64,000 nt of DNA from an uncultured Christensenellaceae bacterium (GTDB lineage Bacteria > Bacillota > Clostridia > Christensenellales > Borkfalkiaceae). The notes under the pieces were generated by a model, which saw only the letters and a list, made by a program, of their open reading frames with translations, searched no databases and was not told the origin of the DNA. Both the position numbers and the translations under genes were made by a program. The stretch spans positions 1 through 64,000 of the forward strand of contig CAJUJF010000009.1 in the NCBI GenBank assembly GCA_910586825.1, written 5' to 3'. Below, piece after piece: positions 16,769 through 23,181 of the stretch. Every line of letters begins with the position of its first letter. Within the stretch, counting starts at the first letter, position 1.

Positions 16769-17026
16769 TTACCTCCCGACAAAACGCGGCAAAAACTTTC
16801 CGCTGAACTCTCCCGTCGCTCTGTTGATGTCGTTCTGAATTTGAACGAAATCGTGAGCGAAGTTAAAACCGTCCGCGTTCAGCATATCCGCAAGCCGCAA
16901 ATTAAAATGCTCCGTCGCTTTCTCCAAGTCGATGAGCGCCGTCAACTTGTCGCCCTGCATCAGCCCAAGTTTTTCTGCTCTGTTGACTATTTCCATAGTC
17001 AACGTCAACTGTTCTTTGTTTAACAT
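16769..17026 (-). CDS. DUF6900-like protein
   Basis: 85 residues from the ATG at 17026, with AGGAGG six bases upstream. The sequence (LNKEQLTLTMEIVNRAEKLGL, then LIDLEKATEHFNLRLADML) matches my memory of the DUF6900 family of small helical phage proteins. Function unknown. Confidence 0.55.
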   Translation of the reverse strand: MLNKEQLTLTMEIVNRAEKLGLMQGDKLTALIDLEKATEHFNLRLADMLNADGFNFAHDFVQIQNDINRATGEFSGKFLPRFVGR

Positions 17027-17036
17027 TTGAAACCTC

Positions 17037-17231
17037 CTATTCAAATAAATCGTATTGAACGATTGTCGTTGCTTCTCCGTTCGGCTTATAAGCGTGTATG
17101 CAGCCATACTTCATAACCACATACCCTTCTTTCTTCCGCAGCTTTACGCCGAACTTTCTTGCTTCTTCTACGGTCTTGAACTTTCTGCGTTTGCAATGTC
17201 CTTTCGGAGTCCAATAATTCAGGTAAATCAT
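17037..17231 (-). CDS. Small basic hypothetical protein
   Basis: 64 residues from the ATG at 17231 (AAGGAG upstream): a beta strand, then a basic helix (KRRKFKTVEEARKFGVKLRKK), then a strand, resembling a DNA-binding or integrase-arm type mini-domain. That reading is by shape only. Confidence 0.5.
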   Translation of the reverse strand: MIYLNYWTPKGHCKRRKFKTVEEARKFGVKLRKKEGYVVMKYGCIHAYKPNGEATTIVQYDLFE

Positions 17232-17443
17232 TTCTTCTCCTTCTGCTGTCTGAAACATCCGCGCTCTTCCGACCAATCACACCGCATACCTACGTTATCT
17301 TCGCTATTTAAGCACTCGTCGCAAAGCATCATCTTCTTTCCGCAATTCGGACAGGTAATCTGGTAGCCCTTCTTCTCAACGTCCCACTTTTTCGTGATTT
17401 CCTTCTCGCAATGCGGACAGACTTCAATACATTCTCTCTTCAT
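17228..17443 (-). CDS. Small zinc-ribbon-like protein
   Basis: 71 residues with CPHCEK (9-14), CPNCGKK (31-37) and CDECL (41-45): two CxxC pairs forming a plausible zinc ribbon plus a third. Ends in QQKEKK. ATGA overlaps both sides. Possibly a nucleic-acid or protein adaptor. Confidence 0.55.
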   Translation of the reverse strand: MKRECIEVCPHCEKEITKKWDVEKKGYQITCPNCGKKMMLCDECLNSEDNVGMRCDWSEERGCFRQQKEKK

Positions 17444-17655
17444 AACTCAACCACCTCGATTACTATATCGCGTGTTTCGTAGACTTCCCCGACAGATGCG
17501 AGTTCTGCCCAGCCGTCTACTTCGATTGCCGTTTCCTGATCTGTCATTTCCCAGACCATATTAAACAAGGTGTTCGGGTTATCAATGACAACCGTCATTC
17601 CGCCGTCTTTTCTTACTTCCCAGCCTACGCCTTTCGATTGCTTCCATTTAATCAT
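17440..17655 (-). CDS. Small hypothetical protein
   Basis: 71 residues from the ATG at 17655 (GGAGGG eight bases upstream), beta-rich and acidic at the C-terminus (ETRDIVIEVVEL). Overlaps the previous gene by eight bases. Unknown. Confidence 0.5.
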   Translation of the reverse strand: MIKWKQSKGVGWEVRKDGGMTVVIDNPNTLFNMVWEMTDQETAIEVDGWAELASVGEVYETRDIVIEVVEL

Positions 17656-18277
17656 TTTCAATTCCCTCCAATTTCTTTTTATCTTTACGAACTTTGCGGA
17701 ACTTCAAGCCCCACAGCTCCGCGATAAAGCCAATTACTTCGTGCTGTTTGAGTTGGCAAAGCGATTCTACAAGTCCGTCGTTATCGTCCATCGTTGCCCA
17801 CTCGATTGCTTGATTTCGCCATTGCTCAACCGTATAATCGCGGTACATTCCGAACTCGCCGCCCTGCAGGTCTTCCGATACTCTGTATCGGATATGTCCG
17901 TCTTTTTCTCTTCTCTCGATTACTTCCTTATAGTTACGAGCTTCTTTTGCGGTCTTGCACATTTTTCCAGCGCCGCAATACCAAAACGTCTTGCCGCCGT
18001 CAACGCTTGTCTTTACCAGCGCGTCGTATCTGTAACCGTCGTACCACGCAGGATGCTGACTGTCTATCTTTTTGATGTCTACTATTCTCATTACTTCCGG
18101 CAACCGAATTTCTTTCCCCGTTCCTTCCTCGACGATTTGGACTTCGTTCAACCCGTACCTGTCAAATAACTTCGTAACGGCTTCGTCGAAACTGTTTACC
18201 GCACAGTCGTAACCGATAGACTTATCTTCCGTTCTGAACTTGTGCCATCCGCTTTCGTACTTATATAAAATCTTCAT
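17648..18277 (-). CDS. Hypothetical protein
   Basis: 209 residues. Begins MKILYKYESGWHKFRTEDKS, with a central KTSVDGGKTFWYCGAGKMCKTAKEA segment and a basic C-terminus (LKFRKVRKDKKKLEG). No family recognised. TGA/ATG junction with the upstream small gene. Confidence 0.5.
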   Translation of the reverse strand: MKILYKYESGWHKFRTEDKSIGYDCAVNSFDEAVTKLFDRYGLNEVQIVEEGTGKEIRLPEVMRIVDIKKIDSQHPAWYDGYRYDALVKTSVDGGKTFWYCGAGKMCKTAKEARNYKEVIERREKDGHIRYRVSEDLQGGEFGMYRDYTVEQWRNQAIEWATMDDNDGLVESLCQLKQHEVIGFIAELWGLKFRKVRKDKKKLEGIEND

Positions 18278-18447
18278 TCACACACCTCTATTCCGCCATA
18301 CGGTAATCTGTAGTAATTCGGAATTTTAACCATCTCACTTGCGTTATTGTAAAAGCAAGATAATATTTCAACTGCTTCGCGCTCCGAAATTTCCGTCTTG
18401 ACAAACTCTCTTTTCTCGTCGCTCCATACTTCCTTTACAATTTTCAT
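18274..18447 (-). CDS. 57-residue hypothetical protein
   Basis: Begins MKIVKEVWSDEKREFVK and ends LPYGGIEVCE. The stop overlaps the next gene's ATG. The ribosome binding site is weak (AAGGGG). Coding is supported mainly by the exact fit between its neighbours. Unknown. Confidence 0.5.
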   Translation of the reverse strand: MKIVKEVWSDEKREFVKTEISEREAVEILSCFYNNASEMVKIPNYYRLPYGGIEVCE

Positions 18448-18451
18448 AACA

Positions 18452-18778
18452 TTACCCCTTCAAATTACAAATCTTCGTGTAGTCCACGAACTCGCTCGGA
18501 CGGATTTCCGCAATGCACTCGCCAGTGCAAGGCGTTAATCCTATGCTGTTGTCTTCGTTTATTAAGAACCGTCTATTGCACTTATATTTTCTGCTCGGAG
18601 TTCCTGCGAAAAACGTACCGTCGCCCGTTTCCGCCACCTTTTCCCATACGCCGCCCGTCCACTGACTTCCATTGAATACCCGCAACACGAGACTGTGGTC
18701 TATTGTTTCGTTAAGATGTACTGACGCACCGTCGTCTATGTACTTGTTTGCCAAATCTATAAGTTCTTTGATAGTCAT
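18452..18778 (-). CDS. Hypothetical protein
   Basis: 108 residues. A helical N-terminus (MTIKELIDLANKYIDDG) is followed by a beta-rich region with GGVWEKVAETGDGTFF and CTGECIAEIRPSE. No family recognised. ATGA overlap upstream. Confidence 0.5.
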   Translation of the reverse strand: MTIKELIDLANKYIDDGASVHLNETIDHSLVLRVFNGSQWTGGVWEKVAETGDGTFFAGTPSRKYKCNRRFLINEDNSIGLTPCTGECIAEIRPSEFVDYTKICNLKG

Positions 18779-19071
18779 TGCATTTCCTCCGTTCCAATAA
18801 AGGTCAAATCGTAGTCTTTCAATTCTTTCTCCGTAAGCAACCGTGAATAAACGATCACGTCGTAGAAATTCTCCGCAGGGCTATTGCGCCGCTCAATAAA
18901 TCCGTCCATCGGTTGACATCCGATTGAGAACCCGCGTAACCTCATACCGTACACATACTTTTTCATTTCTTTTTCTTTTGGTTCAAAATGTGTATTGCAA
19001 AATCCAAACACAATCCCGATTTCAAGCCTGCAGTTGTCGATATGTTTACAGTTCTCACAATAACCTTTCAT
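18775..19071 (-). CDS. Small phage protein with Cys-rich head and MKKYVYGMRLRGFS-type domain
   Basis: 98 residues from the ATG at 19071. Residues 1-36 contain CENCKH and two further Cys. From residue 37 it reads MKKYVYGMRLRGFSIGCQPM, then a YDVIVYSRLLTEKELKDYDL pattern that I know as a widespread stand-alone ~63-residue protein of gut phages and elements (unknown function). Here it looks fused to the Cys-rich head. Alternatively two overlapping products are made, since an in-frame ATG sits at the junction. Confidence 0.55.
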   Translation of the reverse strand: MKGYCENCKHIDNCRLEIGIVFGFCNTHFEPKEKEMKKYVYGMRLRGFSIGCQPMDGFIERRNSPAENFYDVIVYSRLLTEKELKDYDLTFIGTEEMQ

Positions 19072-19080
19072 ATCCATCTC

Positions 19081-19239
19081 CTACGCTTCAAATACGACAA
19101 ATTCTTTTGTGCCACTTTTCGACTGTAACCGCTTGCGTTTGATTATCTTCGCAAACTTCGCCGCCGCGTCTTGTTCTGATTCTGCTTTTACCGTCCATCT
19201 TAAAGGCTCACAGTAAAATCCGCAAAGAAACTTTTTCAT
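19081..19239 (-). CDS. 52-residue hypothetical protein
   Basis: Begins MKKFLCGFYCEPLRWTVKAE and continues EQDAAAKFAKIIKRKRLQ, a strand-helix pattern with a basic helix. AAGGAG lies six bases before the ATG. Unknown. Confidence 0.55.
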   Translation of the reverse strand: MKKFLCGFYCEPLRWTVKAESEQDAAAKFAKIIKRKRLQSKSGTKEFVVFEA

Positions 19240-19249
19240 ATCGCGCTCC

Positions 19250-19561
19250 TTATAAATGAGAGAACTCTGCAACAAATCCATCATCCCTGTACGGAAGACC
19301 TTTACTGTCGAGCAACTTTTTAATTGTTTCAATGCGATAGCCCCAACCATCTGGACTGTACCTGAACTCATTATCTGCTATCGGGTACTTCTCGTTAGAT
19401 GCGCCGCAATTTCTGTACCGTAACTTACTCCATTCTTTTTCCAACTGCTCATCTGTATGCTCCTTATACGGAATACCATACGCTTTGCAGGTATTCTTCC
19501 CGCTGAACACGCGCAGCACCTTCCAGCCTTCTTTTGTAATGACAAGCGTCTTTTCAAACAT
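19250..19561 (-). CDS. Hypothetical protein
   Basis: 103 residues. The ATG at 19561 is preferred (GGAGG nine bases away) over 19567 (three bases). Contains VLRVFSGKNTCKAYGIPYKEHTD and ends in GLPYRDDGFVAEFSHL. Unknown. Confidence 0.5.
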   Translation of the reverse strand: MFEKTLVITKEGWKVLRVFSGKNTCKAYGIPYKEHTDEQLEKEWSKLRYRNCGASNEKYPIADNEFRYSPDGWGYRIETIKKLLDSKGLPYRDDGFVAEFSHL

Positions 19562-19580
19562 TTCCATTTTCCTCCCTCCG

Positions 19581-19937
19581 TTAGTCGCTTGTGAGCAGGT
19601 CGTACACTTCCTGCGTTTCCTGTCTGTCGTGAATGGGTAACGGATTCCCAGCAAGTTCGCTGAATCTGCTGTCGCTCGAATAAGCAAGATTCCCGCCGAA
19701 CATCCATCCAAGATGCTGCGGTCTCGCAACCGGCTCGATGTGTTTGTACGTTCCAAATCCGAAGTTCCTCGTTACAACTTTTACCAAGTTTTCGGGCGGG
19801 TTCTCTTCGTCAATGGTTACGTAGCCTTTATCGCACACCAGCAGCAACTGTTCGTATTTACTGCTGATACCGCCGTTCGTGCAATCGCAACCTCTGCGCC
19901 GCTTCGTAACGTAAACTTCGATAGGTAATGCTTTCAT
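19581..19937 (-). CDS. Hypothetical protein, first gene of operon III
   Basis: 118 residues, no recognised family. Contains RRRGCDCTNGG near residue 13 and MFGGNLAYSSDSRF near 78. Directly follows promoter P3. Confidence 0.5.
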   Translation of the reverse strand: MKALPIEVYVTKRRRGCDCTNGGISSKYEQLLLVCDKGYVTIDEENPPENLVKVVTRNFGFGTYKHIEPVARPQHLGWMFGGNLAYSSDSRFSELAGNPLPIHDRQETQEVYDLLTSD

Positions 19938-19972
19938 TTCAAACTCCTTTTCGGTCTTGCCGATATGTAATA

Positions 19973-20071
19973 TTTATTTTGTACTTTCATTCTAACTTAC
20001 AGAATTGTAATTGTCAAACGGATTTCGTGTATTTTGCAGATTTTTTTTGAAAATTTTTATTACCGTGTATT
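19973..20071. repeat. 99-bp perfect direct repeat, copy B
   Basis: Identical to 9085-9183. Carries promoter P3 and the same two AATACACG octamers. The sequences beyond each end differ, so the duplicated unit is sharply bounded. Confidence 0.9.
19989..20017 (-). promoter_or_regulatory. Promoter P3 of operon III
   Basis: TTGACA (20012-20017), 17-base spacer, TAGAAT (19989-19994), minus strand. The first gene starts at 19937. Confidence 0.85.
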
Positions 20072-20336
20072 CAAGCATATTTCTGCAACAGAAAAACATA
20101 TTTTGCGTTATTTCTGTGACGATAAAAACGATAATTCAATATTTCTGCTACGGGAGTACATATAGTATAGGAAAGTATAGAAAATCATAGATAGTAAAAG
20201 AGAGTATAGAGCGTATAAACTTCTGGTTGCGCTTGTAAGCCCTTTTATCGTCCATCCGATAGTTTATAAGAACTTCGTTTTTTGTTAACGTCATATAGCC
20301 GTGAGCGCGTATTTTGCTATTTTTGCGCATAAAAAA
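20072..20336. other. Gene-free AT-rich control region with phased repeats
   Basis: ATTTCTGCAAC (20079), ATTTCTGTGAC (20110) and ATTTCTGCTAC (20141) are spaced exactly 31 bp apart, followed by an AT-rich run with AGTATAG at 20164 and 20174 and GAGTATAG near 20201. A 60-codon minus-strand ORF here has no ribosome binding site and is not called. The region could hold regulator sites for P3 or origin-type iterons. Confidence 0.55.
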
Positions 20337-20337
20337 A

Positions 20338-20368
20338 GACCTTGCTATGAATTACTCATAACAAGGTC
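20338..20368 (-). terminator. Terminator of the relB-yafQ unit
   Basis: GACCTTG/CAAGGTC stem with inner TATGA/TCATA pairing, followed on the minus strand by seven T residues. Confidence 0.85.
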
Positions 20369-20382
20369 GATTTCGTTTGCGT

Positions 20383-20655
20383 TTAGAACAAATCAGCGTG
20401 TGTTCCCGTTCTGGAAAGGAATAGTATCAATTCTGTATCGTCTGCCCTATAAACAAGCAACCAGTCAGGGAGTACGTGACATTCGCGGAATCCTGCGTAC
20501 TTCCCTGTAAGATTATGGTCTCTATATTTTTCCGGCAGCGTTTCTTTATTTGCGAGTTTTGTTACAACCGCGTCAAGTAAATCCAAATCGTACCCACGTT
20601 TCGCGGCAAGTTTCAGATCGCGTTTGAACTGATTAGAAAGTACAACTTCAAGCAT
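20383..20655 (-). CDS. YafQ-family mRNA interferase toxin
   Basis: 90 residues, full length for the RelE/YafQ superfamily. Begins MLEVVLSNQFKRDLKLAAKRG and contains LPEKYRDHNLTGKYAGFRECHV, then DWLLVYR and LILFLSRTGTHADLF. The YafQ active-site His/Asp/His/Phe pattern (H near 63, D near 67, H and F at the end) is present. Members cleave mRNA on the ribosome. It lies one base after the RelB/DinJ antitoxin gene. Confidence 0.85.
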   Translation of the reverse strand: MLEVVLSNQFKRDLKLAAKRGYDLDLLDAVVTKLANKETLPEKYRDHNLTGKYAGFRECHVLPDWLLVYRADDTELILFLSRTGTHADLF

Positions 20656-20656
20656 T

Positions 20657-20929
20657 TCACAGCACCTCGCTTAATGCGGCTTTGAAATTCGGGTATCTTT
20701 TATAGGCGCTGGGGTTTTTCTTCATTTCCTCAAACTCATCCATAGCCGCAATAGTTGTGGCGTTCGGGATTTTTGCGCTTACATCAAACGGAATACCCTG
20801 CTCCATCAAGATTCTTTTGAGATACATATTGATTGCTGCGGTCATATTCAACCCCATTTCGTCCAAAAGCATCTCAACCGCTTGCTTCGTTCCTTCATCA
20901 ACGCAAACATTGATTTTAGCAGTAGCCAT
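20657..20929 (-). CDS. RelB/DinJ-family antitoxin
   Basis: 90 residues from the ATG at 20929 (GGAGG eight bases upstream). The ribbon-helix-helix N-terminus (INVCVDEGTKQAVEMLLDEM, then GLNMTAAINMYL) is the DNA-binding and dimerising part. The C-terminus should wrap the YafQ toxin. Together they form a type II toxin-antitoxin pair that likely autorepresses P4. Confidence 0.85.
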   Translation of the reverse strand: MATAKINVCVDEGTKQAVEMLLDEMGLNMTAAINMYLKRILMEQGIPFDVSAKIPNATTIAAMDEFEEMKKNPSAYKRYPNFKAALSEVL

Positions 20930-20964
20930 AGTGAACACCTCCAAATAGTTTATTTTATGCTTTC

Positions 20965-20993
20965 ATTCTACTATATTATACTCCATTTGTCAA
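20965..20993 (-). promoter_or_regulatory. Promoter P4 of relB-yafQ
   Basis: TTGACA (20988-20993), 17 bases, TAGAAT (20965-20970). The bases after the -10 (GAAAGCATAAAATAAA) nearly match those of P1 and P3 (GAAAGTACAAAATAAA). Confidence 0.8.
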
Positions 20994-21050
20994 TCATTAT
21001 GCGCAAGAAAATATCTATTATGCGGAAAATATTTCAGGCAACAAAAAAAA

Positions 21051-21082
21051 GACCCCGCCGTGCTTTTATACACAACGGGGTC
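21051..21082 (-). terminator. Terminator after the membrane metalloprotease-like gene
   Basis: GACCCCG/CGGGGTC stem followed on the minus strand by eight T residues. Confidence 0.85.
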
Positions 21083-21110
21083 GTACCTATCAATGCCTTG
21101 AATTTTCGCG

Positions 21111-21533
21111 TTACTTAAAGTGCTTTTCTCCAAGCCGCGTTGCCCAACCTTCAAACCAAATCGAATCGTAATCGGGTAACTCACTATACTTTTTCTTTCC
21201 GCTCCGCACAATCAGTTCCCTGTACCAGTATCTTATCATAGACGGGATGCTTACGAGAAACGGCATCAAAACACCGAGCATTATGTTCTGTAATCCGTGT
21301 CCCGATTCGTGTTGCTTAATGTGCTGCGACGGATGTTTGTTTACGAAAAAGAAGCCGCCTGCTTCAAAGCCGCCCCAGCCTGAACCTACTTCAAAATATA
21401 CAAAGTAGTGAAACCGTTGCGGCTTATGCCCTGTTACGAGAAGCGCAAACGCGCAAATCGCGCCAAAGAGCGTCATAGGCAGCCCCCACGAAAGCGACAG
21501 TACCCAGAAGAGAATACCTTTAACTATCTTCAT
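21111..21533 (-). CDS. Small membrane protein with HEXXH motif
   Basis: 140 residues. One hydrophobic N-terminal segment of about 30 residues (ILFWVLSLSWGLPMTLFGAI... to about residue 33), then HIKQHESGHGLQN near 72, an HExxH zinc-protease signature, then a second hydrophobic stretch (LMPFLVSIPSMI). No third zinc ligand is obvious, though EGWATRLG near the end could supply a Glu. It lies in the reverse transcriptase/holin unit. Phage proteins of this shape are common in gut genomes; protease activity is untested inference. Confidence 0.55.
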   Translation of the reverse strand: MKIVKGILFWVLSLSWGLPMTLFGAICAFALLVTGHKPQRFHYFVYFEVGSGWGGFEAGGFFFVNKHPSQHIKQHESGHGLQNIMLGVLMPFLVSIPSMIRYWYRELIVRSGKKKYSELPDYDSIWFEGWATRLGEKHFK

Positions 21534-21843
21534 CCGTTTTCTCCGCTTTCTTCTTGACCTGTTTCTTTGCGTACCGTTCTATGCCGTCAAACACCGTCTG
21601 AACGAGTGCATCCAGCATTTTGTAAGTAATAAACGGCTTCAATACCGCAGGTATCAGTTTTTGCAGTTGAGCGATAACTTCTGCCTTTTTTGCGTAGCCT
21701 TCCACGTCGTCGTTCTCCGCGTTATCTACTTCATCTGCGATTGCTTTGGTAATCTTATTCTTAACGTAAAAGTAATAAGACACCAAAATGCCCGCAATCG
21801 TTAAGATTGCGAACACAACTGTTAAAATAATTTCCCAAGTCAT
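21520..21843 (-). CDS. Holin-like small membrane protein
   Basis: 107 residues: one N-terminal membrane helix (IILTVVFAILTIAGILVSYYFYV, residues 4-26), then a charged cytoplasmic helix ending KKQVKKKAEKTDEDS. This layout resembles clostridial phage LL-H-type holins, which permeabilise the membrane at lysis. No endolysin is beside it in the window. Confidence 0.5.
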   Translation of the reverse strand: MTWEIILTVVFAILTIAGILVSYYFYVKNKITKAIADEVDNAENDDVEGYAKKAEVIAQLQKLIPAVLKPFITYKMLDALVQTVFDGIERYAKKQVKKKAEKTDEDS

Positions 21844-21849
21844 ATTTCA

Positions 21850-22185
21850 TTACCTCCTATTATTTCTGGGTTTAACTATTTTCTCAACAGGCAACTCCAT
21901 TATTTCTTCGTATAACTTCGTAATAACTCCGTTGCCGCCGAGTTCGTGATAGGCTTCATAATTGTGGCGTACCGCTTCTTTTGCGTATATCGGGCAATAC
22001 CCCTGTCGAGTGTACTTTTCGTGATACTCGATAATCTTATTACGCAGAAGGCTTTGGACTCCGTTTTTCAAAGCGTTATTTTCTCGCGTCACCTTTTTGT
22101 ACCTCATTCCTAAATACGTCGTGAGAGCGCCGAGCACCCCCGTAATTGCCCACACTATAATGCTCGTAATAATGCTGACAGTCAT
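21850..22185 (-). CDS. Small membrane protein, phage lysis-module type
   Basis: 111 residues: an N-terminal membrane helix (SIITSIIVWAITGVLGALTTYLG, residues 3-25), then a soluble helix with QGYCPIYAKEAVRHNYEAYHELGGNG, a pattern frequent in gut phage proteins annotated only as hypothetical. It overlaps the reverse transcriptase stop by four bases, so the two are translationally coupled. Confidence 0.55.
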   Translation of the reverse strand: MTVSIITSIIVWAITGVLGALTTYLGMRYKKVTRENNALKNGVQSLLRNKIIEYHEKYTRQGYCPIYAKEAVRHNYEAYHELGGNGVITKLYEEIMELPVEKIVKPRNNRR

Positions 22186-22874
22186 TCTAAATCCTCCGGC
22201 TTGATAATAGTTCCTTCAAGGCATTTGTACCATAATTCGCAGGGCTGTTCGCACGGCCCTTTCTCACAGGCTTGACAGATATTCTCTATCGTAATAACAG
22301 GTTCTTCCATACTCGTCTCCTTGTAAAATAGTTCGTAAAATAACTTATCCATACGTCTCAAGGTTCGTTTTGCGTTGCAATGTTTGATATGCCCACGCCA
22401 CGAATTGTAAGATTGCTTGATGTCGAAAAACTCTCTTTCTCCTGCTCTATATTTCAGGCTCAACTTCTTCATCTTCCTGCGCTCTTTTACAATTCCCTTT
22501 CTCGCTGGAATAACAATAACCTTTCCCGTTTCTGTAAGAATAAATCTTCGTTTTAAGAACGTGATTCCGCGTGATAATTTGACTATCTGCGTTTTCTTTT
22601 CGTTCAGTCTTATTCCGAGACAGGCACAGATTTCTCGCAAATCAGCAAGGCATTTCTGCAGATGCTCTTTGCTATGGTGTAACATATAGCCGTCGTCCAT
22701 ATAACGGCCGTAGCCCTTGATATGTAAAACTTCTTTCACATAGTGATCTAACAGATTCGGAAAGCGAAGCGCCGAGACTTGCGATATTTGACTGCCAAGA
22801 CCTAAACTTGCTTCTCCACCGAAATCGTCCACCAAACGCTTGATGAAACTCGCCAACCGTTTGTCTGGGTAATA
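22182..22874 (-). pseudogene. N-terminally truncated reverse transcriptase, DGR-like
   Basis: About 231 residues survive. They include LGLGSQISQ (the [ILV]GxxxSQ motif 4 typical of DGR reverse transcriptases, in place of QGxxxSP), the catalytic GRYMDDGYML, then GIRLNEKKTQIV and the thumb region, and a Cys-rich tail. The fingers, including the first catalytic Asp motifs, are missing: the frame opens at 22874 with YYPDKRLASF right after a stop. A complete enzyme needs about 120 more N-terminal residues. A TTG at 22856 could start a fragment, but it would lack an essential aspartate. DGR enzymes copy a template RNA with adenine mutagenesis. Confidence 0.75.
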
Positions 22875-23159
22875 TTAATTAAACCCAATATTACAACGGC
22901 GGGTTCTTATTCGTCCACATTAGTTTATAGTAGACATGGAGGAGGAAAACAATCGGAGTTTATTGGAATTCCAACGGAAAAATTGTTAGAATGGCTTAAA
23001 GAAGCTAAGCAAAGGGGTAATACGCAGAGAGCAAAAGCCATTGAACGCGAATTAAAAAACAGAGGTGAAAGAAATAGAAGAAAAAGGAGGGATAATCCTC
23101 ACATGCGAGGTTGGTTTTTCTGGTTTTTATTTTTCCCCAATATTTTTGATGATGACTAA
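22860..23159 (+). pseudogene. 3' remnant of an unidentified gene
   Basis: An open frame with no start reads TTAGSYSSTLVYSRHGGGKQ, then PTEKLLEWLKEAKQRGN, a very basic RNRRKRRD and a hydrophobic Trp/Phe tail. It begins at the point where the reverse transcriptase is broken, on the other strand. Basic residues and GGGK recall C-terminal toxin domains of polymorphic toxins, but I cannot assign it. Confidence 0.5.
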
Positions 23160-23181
23160 GCGGAGATAATGATTTGAAAAT

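Noticed and set aside
20148..20330. 60-codon minus-strand ORF in the phased-repeat region
   Set aside because: No ribosome binding site, low-complexity C-terminus made by GTATAG-type repeats, and it spans the candidate control region.
22182..22856. Complete short reverse transcriptase starting at the TTG at 22856
   Set aside because: It would lack the fingers and the first catalytic aspartate; the upstream frame clearly continues the family homology, so it is treated as truncated.
1..22880. Calling the element a complete prophage
   Set aside because: No terminase, portal, capsid, tail, endolysin or integrase gene is in the window; only accessory, methylation, toxin-antitoxin and lysis-like modules are seen.
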